Origin: Kribbella sp. ALI-6-A
GTDB taxonomy: Bacteria > Actinomycetota > Actinomycetes > Propionibacteriales > Kribbellaceae
DNA length: 64,000 nucleotides
Direction: 5' to 3'
Assembly: GCF_001984195.1 (NCBI RefSeq)
Contig: NZ_MTQN01000008.1
Location: 372,001-436,000, forward strand
The notes below the pieces were generated by a model. That model did no database searches. It had not been told where the DNA came from and saw only the letters and a list, made by a program, of their open reading frames with translations. Shown here in pieces: positions 34,187 through 43,208 of the stretch. The first letter of the stretch is position 1. Every line of letters starts with the position of its first letter. The position numbers and the translations under genes were made by a program.

Positions 34187-34783
34187 GTGGGCAAAGGTGA
34201 GCAGACCAAGGCGGCGGTGCTCGATGTCGCCGCGGCCGAGGTCAGCGTGATCGGGCTGGGCGGGCTCAGCATCGGCCTGCTCGCCGAGCGGACGAGCCTG
34301 TCGAAGAGCGGCCTGTTCTCCCACTTCAAGTCCAAGGAACAGCTCCAGCTCGACGTGATCGACCGGACCGCGGAGCTGTTCGCCGAGCGGGTCGTCCGGC
34401 CCGCCCTGAAGGCTCCGCGGGGCGAGGCGCGGCTGCGGGAGTTCTTCGACCGCAAGCTGCGCTGGGGCAACGGCGACCTCGCGCTGCCCGGCGGCTGCTT
34501 CTTCTACAGCGTGTCGGCCGAGCTCGACGACGCGCCGCCCGGCCCGGTCCGCGATCGCTTCCTGCAGGCCTATCGCGACTATCTCGACGCGATCGCGACC
34601 GTGTTCCGGACCGGCATCACCGAAGGCCAGTTCCGTCCGGACGCCGATCCGGAGCAGTACGCCTTCGACATCCAGGGCGTGCTGATGGCCTTCCATCACG
34701 CCAGCCGGCTGCTCGGCGACGACCGGGCCGAGGCCCGGGCCCGGGCGGCCTTCGAAGCGCTGCTGGACGCGGCGCGGATCTGA
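34187..34783 (+). CDS. TetR-family regulator
   Basis: 198 residues from GTG 34187; GTG 34181 would add two residues. N-terminal helix-turn-helix: KAAVLDVAAAEVSVIGLGGLSIGLLAERTSLSKSGLFSHFKSKEQLQLDVID. The C-terminal domain contains GGCFFYSVSAELDD, typical of the TetR_C_6/YxaF-like group. It lies 27 bp before an alpha/beta hydrolase gene on the same strand, so hydrolase expression is likely under its control. No palindrome is obvious upstream. Confidence 0.88.
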   Translation: MGKGEQTKAAVLDVAAAEVSVIGLGGLSIGLLAERTSLSKSGLFSHFKSKEQLQLDVIDRTAELFAERVVRPALKAPRGEARLREFFDRKLRWGNGDLALPGGCFFYSVSAELDDAPPGPVRDRFLQAYRDYLDAIATVFRTGITEGQFRPDADPEQYAFDIQGVLMAFHHASRLLGDDRAEARARAAFEALLDAARI

Positions 34784-34810
34784 TGCACACCACCTGAGGG
34801 GGGAACGGCG

Positions 34811-35701
34811 ATGTCGTCGGCCAAAAAAAGCACGATCGTTCGGTTCTATGCGGTGACCTTCCCGTTGCTGGAGCGGTTCGCGCCACCGCTCGGCGCGAAA
34901 CTGCTGGACCAGGTGTGGTTCCGGCTGCCACCGGTGCCGGCGCAGGTCCGGCGCCCGCGGATCGCCCTGCCGGACGCCACGCCGTTCGAGGTGCCGTTCG
35001 AGCGGGGAGCGATCCGGGGCCAGGTGTACGGCGGCGCCGGGCCGCTGGTCTATCTCGTGCACGGCTGGGGTGGTTGGGGACTGCAGCTCGCGGCCTTCGT
35101 CCCGCCGCTGGTCGAGGCAGGCTTCCGCGTCGTCGCGTACGACGCGCCGAGCCACGGAGAGTCTGAGCCCGGCCGGGAGGGCAAGGGCCGGAGCACGCTG
35201 CTCGAGATCGGGGACGCGTTCCAGGCGGTGGTCGCGGACCGCGGACCGGCGTACGGGGTGGTTGCGCACTCGCTGGGGGCGGCGGCGATCTCGCACGCCC
35301 TGGCCCAGGGCGCCGAGCCGGGGCGCGCGGTGTTCGTCTCGGCGGCGACGGACTTCGCGGAGACACTCGACGCGTTCCAGGCGGGCTTCGGGTTCGGGGC
35401 GCGGGTGCGGGCCGGCTTCCTGCGGCGGTTCGCGCGCAGGTTCGGGCCGATGGAGAGCTTCGAGGGCGTGACGGTGGTGTCCGCGCTGGCGGAGCGGCGT
35501 GAACTGCCGCCGTTGCTGGCGATCCACGACCGCGACGACCGCGAGACGGCGGCGGACGGGAGCCTGCGGCTGGCGAAGGTCTGGCCGGGCGCGACCGTCG
35601 AGCTGACCGAGGGACTCGGGCACCGGCGCATCCTGCGCGATCCCGCGGTCATCGCGATGGCCTGCGAATTCCTCGGCAAACCGCAGACCGCGCCCGAGTA
35701 A
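34811..35701 (+). CDS. Alpha/beta hydrolase
   Basis: 296 residues, GAGGGGGG before the ATG. LVYLVHGWGGWG supplies the oxyanion hole, and the nucleophile elbow is V-A-H-S-L-G-A-A (Ser in AHSLG). Asp in IHDRDDRE and His in GLGHRRI complete the triad. An N-terminal extension of about 70 residues precedes the core. No signal peptide. It probably forms a unit with the TetR gene just upstream. Substrate unknown. Confidence 0.88.
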   Translation: MSSAKKSTIVRFYAVTFPLLERFAPPLGAKLLDQVWFRLPPVPAQVRRPRIALPDATPFEVPFERGAIRGQVYGGAGPLVYLVHGWGGWGLQLAAFVPPLVEAGFRVVAYDAPSHGESEPGREGKGRSTLLEIGDAFQAVVADRGPAYGVVAHSLGAAAISHALAQGAEPGRAVFVSAATDFAETLDAFQAGFGFGARVRAGFLRRFARRFGPMESFEGVTVVSALAERRELPPLLAIHDRDDRETAADGSLRLAKVWPGATVELTEGLGHRRILRDPAVIAMACEFLGKPQTAPE

Positions 35702-35805
35702 ATGTCGCCGAGGCGGCGACAAACGCCCCCGAATCAGAGGACGATACGAGAAGTGGGCGCCTGCTGAGTCATTTGAGGTTCAGCACATTCGGGGTGGAGG
35801 GGCCG

Positions 35806-36138
35806 ATGAACGCCACGTCGTTGTTGTTCTCTGTGGGGCTGGCGGTGATCGCGGCCGTGATTCCGCTGGTCTCAGGGCGGGCCCGGGCGGTCTGGCGTGC
35901 GATCTTCCGGGATCCGAGTGAGCGGACGCTGTTGTTCGACCAGGGCGACAGCACCGGCGAGCTGCGAATCAAAGGCAACACCGTTCAGGTCCGGTTCGAC
36001 GGCGAAGTGCTCGAACTGGAGAATGCCAGTCCGGCCCAGATCGACGAGCTCGTACGGACCTTCATCGAGCGGTCCGCCGCCGGCCCGAGCCGCGACAACG
36101 CAGGCGGTACGTCGGAGCGGCAGGCCGACGATGACTGA
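35806..36138 (+). CDS. Small membrane-anchored hypothetical protein
   Basis: 110 residues from ATG 35806, with GGAGGGG upstream. One N-terminal membrane helix (TSLLFSVGLAVIAAVIPLVSG), a basic stretch, then a compact alpha/beta domain (GELRIKGNTVQVRFDGEVLELENASPAQIDELVRTFIERS) and a polar tail. No family recognised with confidence. Its last 8 bp overlap the next gene, another small membrane protein, so the two probably work together. Confidence 0.7.
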   Translation: MNATSLLFSVGLAVIAAVIPLVSGRARAVWRAIFRDPSERTLLFDQGDSTGELRIKGNTVQVRFDGEVLELENASPAQIDELVRTFIERSAAGPSRDNAGGTSERQADDD

Positions 36139-36388
36139 GCCTCACATTGGCGCCGACAAGCCACCGCTGATGAACGTCACCCATGCGACGACTCTGACCC
36201 CAGCGTTCAAACTGGTCTTTCTGGCCGTTTTCGGACTCACCGTGGCGGCGTTGGTCCTCAACGTCGTCCTGGTGATCTCGATCGACCAGCCGAACGATCA
36301 GGCGAAGAGCCTGATCGAAACCTGCTCGACCATCGTGAAGGCCGGCTTCGGAGCCATCGTCGGCCTGATCGGCGGTAAGTCGGTTTGA
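36131..36388 (+). CDS. Small single- or two-TM hypothetical protein
   Basis: 85 residues from ATG 36131, overlapping the previous stop (ATGACTGA). A long hydrophobic helix (FKLVFLAVFGLTVAALVLNVVLVISI) is followed by a short loop with one Cys, and a second weakly hydrophobic segment (KAGFGAIVGLIGG). No family recognised. The coupling with the gene at 35806 suggests a two-component membrane module; no enzyme or effector gene is attached to it. Confidence 0.7.
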   Translation: MTEPHIGADKPPLMNVTHATTLTPAFKLVFLAVFGLTVAALVLNVVLVISIDQPNDQAKSLIETCSTIVKAGFGAIVGLIGGKSV

Positions 36389-36489
36389 GGAGGGAGGTTG
36401 TCGGGCTGCGCACGGCGGGCACACGGCGGACTGTCCGCCGATCGGGCGGCCGGGGGAGGCGGGGATTCGGTGCGAGAGACAATGCCTGA

Positions 36490-37629
36490 GTGACCGATCT
36501 CTTCTCCAGCTCCACCTCCAGCCGGCTGCCGGACTTCCCGTGGGACAAGCTCGCCCCGTTCAAGCAGAAGGCGGCCGACCATCCGGACGGCATCGTCGAC
36601 CTGTCGATCGGTAGCCCGGTGGACCCGGTCCCGGACCTGGTGAAGAAGGCGCTCGCGGACGCGGCCGACGCCCCGGCGTACCCGACGACGATCGGTACGT
36701 CGATCGCGCGGCAGGCGGCCGTCGACTGGCTGGAGCGTCGCCACGGCGTGACGGGCGTGGACCCGCAGGCCGGCGTGCTGCCGGTGATCGGCACCAAGGA
36801 GCTGATCATGCTGCTGCCGACGCTGCTCGGCGTCGGCGCCGGCGACACCGTGCTGATCCCGGACCTCGCGTACCCGACGTACGAGGCAGGTGCGGCGCTG
36901 GTTCGGGCCGAGAGCGTGCCGGTCGCCGACGTCACCCAGTACGACGGCCCGGCGCGCGTGGCCTACCTGAACTCGCCGCGCAACCCGTCCGGTCAGATCA
37001 CCTCCGCCGAGGAGCTCCGGGCCGCGGTGGAGTGGGCCCGGGCCAACGGTGTGCTGCTGGTGAACGACGAGTGCTACATCGAGTTCGGCTGGGACGAGCA
37101 GCCGGTGTCGGTGCTGCACCCGGATGTCTGCGGCGGCTCGTTCGACAACCTGCTGGCGGTGCATTCGCTCTCGAAGCGGTCGAACCTGGCCGGCTACCGC
37201 GCCGGTTTCGTGGCCGGTGACGAGCGGGTGGTGAACGAACTGCTGGCGGTCCGCAAGCACGCCGGGCTGATGGTGCCGTCGCCGATCCAGGCCGCGATGG
37301 CGGCCGCGTTCGACGACGACCAGCACGTCGAGGAGCAGCGGGCGCGCTACATCCGGCGGCGCTCGGTGCTGCGCGAGGCGCTGACCGGTGCGGGCTGGGA
37401 GATCACGCTGTCGCAGGGCGGGCTCTACCTGTGGGCCGAGCACCCGTCGTACGACGCGTACGGTTCGGTGGCTGCGCTGTCCGAGCTCGGCATCCTGGTG
37501 GCGCCCGGCGCCTTCTACGGGACGGCCGGCGAGCGGAACATCCGGGTCGCGCTGACCGGGACCGACGAGCGGATCGACGCCGCGGTGAAAAGACTTCAGG
37601 ACTGGACCGAACCTCTTGCGGGTTCGTAA
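36490..37629 (+). CDS. dapC: Succinyldiaminopimelate transaminase
   Basis: 379 residues, GTG start. A class I/II PLP aminotransferase with Schiff-base Lys229 in HSLSKRSNLAGYR and the NSPRNPSGQ substrate loop. The N-terminus (RLPDFPWDKLAPFKQKA) and VDLSIGSPVDPVPD are characteristic of actinobacterial DapC, which transaminates N-succinyl-2-amino-6-ketopimelate in lysine and peptidoglycan biosynthesis. Its frequent upstream partner, a ferredoxin gene, is absent here. It is followed 60 bp later by a cell-wall peptidase gene. Confidence 0.88.
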   Translation: MTDLFSSSTSSRLPDFPWDKLAPFKQKAADHPDGIVDLSIGSPVDPVPDLVKKALADAADAPAYPTTIGTSIARQAAVDWLERRHGVTGVDPQAGVLPVIGTKELIMLLPTLLGVGAGDTVLIPDLAYPTYEAGAALVRAESVPVADVTQYDGPARVAYLNSPRNPSGQITSAEELRAAVEWARANGVLLVNDECYIEFGWDEQPVSVLHPDVCGGSFDNLLAVHSLSKRSNLAGYRAGFVAGDERVVNELLAVRKHAGLMVPSPIQAAMAAAFDDDQHVEEQRARYIRRRSVLREALTGAGWEITLSQGGLYLWAEHPSYDAYGSVAALSELGILVAPGAFYGTAGERNIRVALTGTDERIDAAVKRLQDWTEPLAGS

Positions 37630-37689
37630 CGTCCTTCCTGGTGAGGGGTGGCGGGACCGAAGTGGTCCCGCCCATTGGGGAGGACCGCC

Positions 37690-39108
37690 ATGGCTCGGAG
37701 AGCTCTGCCCACTGCGGCAGTAGTAGCTCTGCTCGCAGTAGCACTACCGATCACCGCGCAAGCCGACGTCACGCCCGGCGTGCCGACCGGTACGCCGGTG
37801 TCGACGCCGGTCACACCACCGGCCGAAACACCTCCCAGTACGCCGATCGAACCGCCGACCAGTACGCCGGCCGAACCGCCGACCAGTACGCCGGCCGAAC
37901 CGCCGACCACGCCACCCACCACGACGGTGACGCCACCACCGACGACGCCTTCGCAGCCGCCGTCGGTGACCGCCGAGGCGCTGGCCATCTCGCTGGATCA
38001 GCCGGCCACCAGCTGGGAAGACCGGCCGCTGACGTTCACCGGCAAGCTGAACAACGGCGCCGTCGGCTGGTACCTCTCGCTGTGGCAGGCGTTGCCCAGC
38101 GGCTGGACCCTGCGCGGTGCGACCAAGTCCACCACCGGCGGCGCGTACAAGATCACCTACACCCCGACCGGCCCGATCCGCACCACCTTCCGGGTCGTCG
38201 TCGGCCCGAAGTTCTACGGCACCCCGGCGATGTCGCCGGCCCGGATCGGCACCGCGCAGGACCGCCGGATCGTGGTCACCAAGCCCGCCGCCTCGTACGT
38301 CGCGCTCACCGGCGTCGCCGTCACCGGGACGACGGTGCCCGCGCAGGCGGGGCTCGAGGTCGTGCTCCAGGACCTGCTCGGCAGCGGCGCCTGGCGCTGG
38401 CTGACCAGTGTCAAAACCGATGCCAAAGGCAACTTCCGTCTGCGTGTCCCGGACAATTTCCCGTCCAGCCGGTCGGTCCGGGTGGTCAGCCGCGGCGTGC
38501 CGACGACCGCCGTGGAGGTGTCCGGGACGGCGTACGTGGTGATCAAGGCCGGGCTCAACCCGAAGGTGTACGCGGTCGCCGCCAGCATGGTGCCGAAGAC
38601 CTATCGGGCCGGCTGCCCGGTCGGGCCCTCGTCGCTGCGGCTGTTGACGATGAACCACTGGGGCTTCGACGGCCTGCTGCACAAGGGCGAGCTGATCGTG
38701 CGCGACGCCGCGGTGCAGAAGATGATCACGGTCTGGACGGCGAACCTCAACGCGAAGTTCCCGATCCGGCGGATGACCCGGGTCGACGTGTTCGGCGGCA
38801 GTGACATCCGTGCGATGGAGGCCGACAACACCTCGGTCTTCAACTGCCGGCAGGTCACCGGCGACCCGTACTCGCTGTCGCCGCACTCCTACGGCCACGC
38901 GATCGACATCAACACCGTCGAGAACCCGTACCTCGCGGCGAACGGCGTCTGGTACCCGAGCAACGGCCTGTCCTACCGCAACCGTTCCGTCGTCCGCCCG
39001 GGCATGCTGTTCGCCGGCAGCACGCTGACCAAGGCCCTCGAAGCCCAGGGCTACTTCTGGGGTGCACGCTGGTCCAAGCCCGACTACCAGCACTACCAGC
39101 CCAAGTGA
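37690..39108 (+). CDS. Secreted M15-family peptidase with Pro/Thr linker
   Basis: 472 residues from ATG 37690, with GGGGAGGA upstream. Signal peptide 1-25 (ALPTAAVVALLAVALPITAQA). Residues about 28-90 are a low-complexity Thr/Pro/Glu linker (repeats of TSTPAEPP). Then come beta-rich domains of about 250 residues. The C-terminal peptidase M15 domain has SPHSYGHAIDIN (zinc His and Asp) and DYQHYQP (third ligand), as in VanY/L-Ala-D-Glu peptidases. It should cut peptidoglycan stem peptides outside the cell. The stop overlaps the next lipoprotein gene. Confidence 0.88.
   Translation: MARRALPTAAVVALLAVALPITAQADVTPGVPTGTPVSTPVTPPAETPPSTPIEPPTSTPAEPPTSTPAEPPTTPPTTTVTPPPTTPSQPPSVTAEALAISLDQPATSWEDRPLTFTGKLNNGAVGWYLSLWQALPSGWTLRGATKSTTGGAYKITYTPTGPIRTTFRVVVGPKFYGTPAMSPARIGTAQDRRIVVTKPAASYVALTGVAVTGTTVPAQAGLEVVLQDLLGSGAWRWLTSVKTDAKGNFRLRVPDNFPSSRSVRVVSRGVPTTAVEVSGTAYVVIKAGLNPKVYAVAASMVPKTYRAGCPVGPSSLRLLTMNHWGFDGLLHKGELIVRDAAVQKMITVWTANLNAKFPIRRMTRVDVFGGSDIRAMEADNTSVFNCRQVTGDPYSLSPHSYGHAIDINTVENPYLAANGVWYPSNGLSYRNRSVVRPGMLFAGSTLTKALEAQGYFWGARWSKPDYQHYQPK
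37849..37912 (+). repeat. 24-bp tandem repeat in the M15 peptidase linker
   Basis: Two exact copies and a partial third of a 24-bp unit beginning GAACCGCCGACCAGTACGCC (37849-37872, 37873-37896, then a truncated copy). It encodes the 8-residue repeat EPPTSTPA, so the linker can change length by slippage. Confidence 0.8.
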
Positions 39109-39890
39109 ACATCCGGTACGCCGTGGTCCCGGCGGCCCTCCTGGTCGCCGGGCTGGTCGCCTCGTGCACCTCCGACCCCCAGCCTCAGGCGGTGCCAACG
39201 ACCCCGGAAGTGGCGATCCCCAGCACGGTCGGAGGCACGGTCCCCGTCCCCACCATCACGCCGAGCACGGCCAAGCCCACCGACGCGGCCAAGCCGCCGG
39301 TCCTGCCTGAGCAGGCGACCGCACCACCGCCCCCGGCCGCCGGTCCCGTCTCCAGCAAGAACCTGCCTCCGGCCGACAAGCTCGGCACCGGCTGGAAGAC
39401 GTTCGTCGAGGAGGGCGGCGCCGAGGCGGGCTGGCTGGGCAACAAGACGTGGACCAGGCAGCGCAGTGCGCATCAGGCGGCGTACGAGGCGCTGCCGGTC
39501 GGCTGTGCGGGCCGCCTGCCGACCGGCTCGTTGCCCGTCCCGCTGCACGCACTGCAGGCGACGTACCGGACCGGTGCCGACCTGCCCGCCACCGCGCTCC
39601 TGCTCCGCTTCGTCAACGCGGCGCAGGCTCAGCAGTACTTCACCGGATACCAGGCCCGCATGGCCGCCTGCGGCGCGTCCGCTGACGCCCAGCTCGCCGT
39701 AGAGCCGCTGTGGTCGGAGCAGGACGCCGCGGCTCAACTACGCCGGTACGCCGGTGCCGAGGCCTACGCCGAGACGTCGGTCCGGCAGGGCGCGACCGTC
39801 GCACTGGTCGCCGCCCAGGACCCGAACGCCGGCGCCGAGTGGGCGCAGAAGGTGGTCCCCGAGCTCCGGACTGTGATCGATTCGGCATGA
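39105..39890 (+). CDS. Secreted lipoprotein of unknown function
   Basis: 261 residues from GTG 39105, overlapping the M15 stop (GTGA). Lipobox L-V-A-S-C near residue 21 after a hydrophobic stretch, so the protein is lipid-anchored on the outer face of the membrane. A Pro/Thr-rich linker (about 25-85) leads to an alpha/beta domain of about 170 residues containing two Cys. No family recognised. Coupling to the M15 peptidase suggests a shared cell-envelope role. Confidence 0.75.
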   Translation: MNIRYAVVPAALLVAGLVASCTSDPQPQAVPTTPEVAIPSTVGGTVPVPTITPSTAKPTDAAKPPVLPEQATAPPPPAAGPVSSKNLPPADKLGTGWKTFVEEGGAEAGWLGNKTWTRQRSAHQAAYEALPVGCAGRLPTGSLPVPLHALQATYRTGADLPATALLLRFVNAAQAQQYFTGYQARMAACGASADAQLAVEPLWSEQDAAAQLRRYAGAEAYAETSVRQGATVALVAAQDPNAGAEWAQKVVPELRTVIDSA

Positions 39891-39922
39891 AAGATGTACT
39901 ACCTTTCAGTTTTTGATCCGCC

Positions 39923-39928
39923 TAAACT
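39923..39928 (+). promoter_or_regulatory. Leaderless -10 (TAAACT) of the aldolase-like gene
   Basis: TAAACT, six bases (CCCGGC), then ATG at 39935. Confidence 0.6.
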
Positions 39929-39934
39929 CCCGGC

Positions 39935-41089
39935 ATGGGTGACTTCGAGCGGTACGGGCGGCTGACCGCCGAGCTGGATCCGCCGTTCGCGGTGGTGGAC
40001 CTGGCCGCCTTCCGCCGGAACGCGGACGACCTGGTCCGCCGCGCCGCGGGCGTGCCGATCCGGGTCGCGTCCAAGTCGGTGCGCAGTCGCGCGCTGATCG
40101 CCGAGGCGCTGCGGCGGCCGGGCTTCCACGGCGTGATGAGCTACGCGCTGCCCGAGGCGCTCTGGCTGGCGCGCAACGGAGTCGACGACATCCTGATGGG
40201 CTATCCGACCGTGCACCGCGCGGCGCTGCGGGAGTTGGCCGGCGACGCCGAGGCGGCCGCCCGGATCACGCTGATGGTCGACGACGTCGAGCACCTGGCC
40301 TACATCAGGCAGGTCACCGGCGGCGGCGAACGGCTCCGGGTCTGCCTGGACGTGGACGCCTCCCTGCGGATCTTCGGTCAGCATCTCGGCGTACGGCGGT
40401 CTCCGCTGCGAACGCCGGAGCAGGTGCTCGCGCTGGCCCGGCAGGTCGCGGCGGACGACGCGTTCGAGCTCGTCGGGGTGATGTTCTACGAGGCGCAGAT
40501 CGCCGGGCTGCCGGACACGTCGCCCGCGGTTCGCTGGGTGAAGCGGCGGTCGGCGGCCGAGCTGTCCGACCGGCGCGGCGCGGTCGTCGACGCGGTCAAG
40601 CAGGTCGCGTCGCTCCAGCTCGTCAACAGCGGCGGCACCGGAAGCATCGAGATCAGCAGCGCGGATCCCTCGGTCACCGAGGTCACCGCCGGTTCCGGTC
40701 TTTACGGTCCGACACTGTTCGACAAGTACGACGTGTTCCAGCCGGAGCCCGCGGTCGCCTACGCGCTGGGCGTCGTCCGGCGGCCCACGCCGCGGATCGC
40801 GACGTTGTTCGGCGGCGGGTACGTCGCGTCCGGCCCGGCGAAGAAGTCCCGCCTGCCCGCGCCGGCGTGGCCGATCGGGCTGCGCCTGCTCGGCACCGAA
40901 GGCGCCGGCGAGGTCCAGACTCCGGTCGAAGGCGAGCACGCGCGCGGCCTGAAGATCGGCGACCGGGTGTGGATGCGCTACGCGAAGGCGGGCGAGATGC
41001 TGGAGCGGTTCGACCGGCTGTACGCGATCGACGGCAACGAGCTGACCGAGCTGGTCAGCTACCGCGGCGAAGGGAAGAACTTCGGATGA
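39935..41089 (+). CDS. PLP-dependent amino acid deaminase/aldolase (alanine-racemase fold)
   Basis: 384 residues. The N-terminal alanine-racemase-type barrel carries PLP Lys47 (RVASKSVRS), with LVNSGGTGS binding phosphate near residue 230. The C-terminal domain ends with GDRVWMRYAKAGEM, the D-threonine aldolase-like metal-binding region. The family is annotated as amino acid deaminase/aldolase and acts on D-threonine or D-serine-like substrates. It starts a co-directional run with a sugar-lactone oxidase (14-bp gap) and a PIG-L deacetylase. Confidence 0.85.
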   Translation: MGDFERYGRLTAELDPPFAVVDLAAFRRNADDLVRRAAGVPIRVASKSVRSRALIAEALRRPGFHGVMSYALPEALWLARNGVDDILMGYPTVHRAALRELAGDAEAAARITLMVDDVEHLAYIRQVTGGGERLRVCLDVDASLRIFGQHLGVRRSPLRTPEQVLALARQVAADDAFELVGVMFYEAQIAGLPDTSPAVRWVKRRSAAELSDRRGAVVDAVKQVASLQLVNSGGTGSIEISSADPSVTEVTAGSGLYGPTLFDKYDVFQPEPAVAYALGVVRRPTPRIATLFGGGYVASGPAKKSRLPAPAWPIGLRLLGTEGAGEVQTPVEGEHARGLKIGDRVWMRYAKAGEMLERFDRLYAIDGNELTELVSYRGEGKNFG

Positions 41090-41102
41090 GCTGGACGGTC
41101 TG

Positions 41103-42404
41103 ATGAGCACCTGGCGGAACTGGGCGGGCACGGAGTCGGCGACCGGCGTACAGGTGCTGCGGCCGGCCTCGACCGACGAGGTCGCGGCGGCGGTCAAGGC
41201 CGCGGCCGAGCAGGGCAAGAAGCTCAAGGCGGTCGGCTCCGGCCACTCCTTCACCGGCTGCTCGGTCCCGGAGCAAGTGATGGTCCGGCTCGACGGGCTG
41301 TCCGCGATCCAGGCCGCCGACCGGACGTCGGGCCGGGTCACGGTCGGCGCCGGCACCGGTCTGGCCAAGCTGAACGCCGGGCTGGCGTCGTTCGACCTCG
41401 CGATGGCCAACCTCGGCGACATCGACAAGCAGACGATCTCCGGCGCGATCTCCACCGGCACCCACGGGACCGGCGCGAAGCTCGGCGGACTGGCCACCCA
41501 GGTGGTCGGCCTCGAGCTGGTGACCGCCGACGGCTCGGTGCTGCAGTGTTCCGCGGACGAGAACCCGGATGTGTTCGCGGCCGCGCGGGTCTCCGTCGGC
41601 GCGCTCGGCGTGATCACCTCGCTGACCCTGCAGTGCGTGCCGGCGTTCCTGCTCCGCGCGCAGGAGATGCCGCTGCCGCTCGGCGAGGTGCTGGCCGGGT
41701 TCGATGAGCTTGCCGATGGCAACGACCACTTCGAGTTCTACTGGTTCCCGCACACCGACGTCGCGCTGACCAAGCGCAACAACCGGGTCGCGGCCGGCGT
41801 CGGCCCTTCGCCGGTCGGCCGGGTCCGCGGCTGGGTGGACGACGAACTGCTGTCCAACAAGGTTTTCGAGCTGACCAACAGGCTCGCGGTCCGCAGGCCG
41901 GCGCTGGTACCGCGGATCAACCGGATCGCGACCCGGGCGCTGTCGGCGCGCGAGTACGTCGACGCGTCGTACAAGGTGTTCTGCTCGGAGCGCAACGTGG
42001 TGTTCCGCGAGTCCGAGTACGCCGTACCGCGGGAGCACCTGGTTGAGGTGCTCGGGCAGTTGCGGGCCTGGATCGACCGGTCGGGGGAGCGGTTCCCGTT
42101 CCCGATCGAGGTGCGGGTCGCGGCGGCCGACGACATCTGGCTGTCCACCGCGCAGGGGCGGGCGACGGCGTACCTCGCGATCCACCAGTACCACCGGCTC
42201 GACCACGGGCGGTACTTCACGGCCTTCGAGCAGATCGTCGCGGCGTACGGCGGCCGGCCGCACTGGGGCAAGCTGCACACGCTCGACGCGACCCGGCTCG
42301 CGGAGCTCTATCCGCACTTCGGCGACTTCCTCGCGGTGCGCGACCGGCTGGACCCGGGACGGGCATTCGCAAACCCCTACACGCGACAGGTCTTCGGAGA
42401 CTAG
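41103..42404 (+). CDS. D-arabinono-1,4-lactone oxidase
   Basis: 433 residues. The FAD-binding p-cresol methylhydroxylase-type domain has GSGHSFTGC, where His48 is the usual covalent flavin attachment site, and TISGAISTGTHGTGAKLGGLA. The C-terminal ALO domain ends with the signature H-W-G-K-L-H near residue 385. It oxidises aldono-lactones to ascorbate-like products with O2. Co-directional with the aldolase-like gene. A physiological substrate in this organism is not evident. Confidence 0.88.
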   Translation: MSTWRNWAGTESATGVQVLRPASTDEVAAAVKAAAEQGKKLKAVGSGHSFTGCSVPEQVMVRLDGLSAIQAADRTSGRVTVGAGTGLAKLNAGLASFDLAMANLGDIDKQTISGAISTGTHGTGAKLGGLATQVVGLELVTADGSVLQCSADENPDVFAAARVSVGALGVITSLTLQCVPAFLLRAQEMPLPLGEVLAGFDELADGNDHFEFYWFPHTDVALTKRNNRVAAGVGPSPVGRVRGWVDDELLSNKVFELTNRLAVRRPALVPRINRIATRALSAREYVDASYKVFCSERNVVFRESEYAVPREHLVEVLGQLRAWIDRSGERFPFPIEVRVAAADDIWLSTAQGRATAYLAIHQYHRLDHGRYFTAFEQIVAAYGGRPHWGKLHTLDATRLAELYPHFGDFLAVRDRLDPGRAFANPYTRQVFGD

Positions 42405-42407
42405 CCT
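42402..42407 (+). promoter_or_regulatory. Leaderless -10 (TAGCCT) of the PIG-L gene
   Basis: TAGCCT, six bases (GCGGGC), then ATG at 42414. Its TAG is also the stop codon of the lactone oxidase gene. Confidence 0.5.
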
Positions 42408-42413
42408 GCGGGC

Positions 42414-43127
42414 ATGACTGCACTGGAACCCGTGGCCGAGGACTGGCAGAAGGCGCTCGCCGTGGTGGCGCACCCCGACGACCTGGAGTTCGGGACGGCG
42501 GCGGCGATCGCGCGCTGGACCGCGCAGGGCAAGGAGATCGTGTACGTCCTGCTCACCTCCGGCGAGGCGGGCATCGACGGGATCGCGCCGGCCGAGTGTG
42601 GTCCGCTGCGCGAGGCCGAGCAGATCGAGTCGGCGCGCATCGTCGGCGTCAGCGCGGTCGAGTTCCTCGGGCAACCCGACGGGACGATCGAGTACGGCGT
42701 CGCGCTGCGCCGGCTGATCGCCGAGACGGTCCGCCGGCACCAGCCGGAGATCGTCATCACGAACAACTTCCGCGAGACGTGGGACGGCGACGTCCTGCTC
42801 AACCAGCAGGACCACATGGCGACCGGACGGGCCACGCTGGACGCCGTACGGGATGCCGCGAACCGGTGGATCTTCCCCGAGGTCGGCGAGCGGTGGGCCG
42901 GCGTCCGGCAGGTGTGGGCGGCCGGGTCGCCGCTGAGCAAGCACGGGGTGGACACCACCGAGACATTCGAGATCGGCGTCGACTCGCTGCGCGCGCACAA
43001 GGCGTACATCGACGGGCTGAACTGGCCGCACTTCGACCCGGCGGAGTTCCTCGAAGGCGTGTCGCGGGCCGCGGGCACCCGGCTGGGTACGCCGTTCGCG
43101 ACAGCCTTTGAGGTGTTCACGCCGTAG
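42414..43127 (+). CDS. PIG-L family deacetylase
   Basis: 237 residues. The zinc motif A-H20-P-D-D23 is followed by LEFGTAAAIARWTAQGKEI, and the third ligand lies in NQQDHMATGRATLDAV. These are LmbE/PIG-L de-N-acetylases, acting on GlcNAc-linked substrates such as in mycothiol synthesis or drug-conjugate turnover. This copy is shorter than MshB/Mca (about 290 residues) and has a GVSAVEFLGQPDG signature shared by many actinobacterial paralogues. Substrate open. Confidence 0.88.
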   Translation: MTALEPVAEDWQKALAVVAHPDDLEFGTAAAIARWTAQGKEIVYVLLTSGEAGIDGIAPAECGPLREAEQIESARIVGVSAVEFLGQPDGTIEYGVALRRLIAETVRRHQPEIVITNNFRETWDGDVLLNQQDHMATGRATLDAVRDAANRWIFPEVGERWAGVRQVWAAGSPLSKHGVDTTETFEIGVDSLRAHKAYIDGLNWPHFDPAEFLEGVSRAAGTRLGTPFATAFEVFTP

Positions 43128-43208
43128 GGTGTGGCGGCCAGTTTCCGCCTGCTGCGCGGGACTGGCCTAGCCGACGTGCTGGTTCAGAGGGCCCGAGTCG
43201 TCGGCGGG

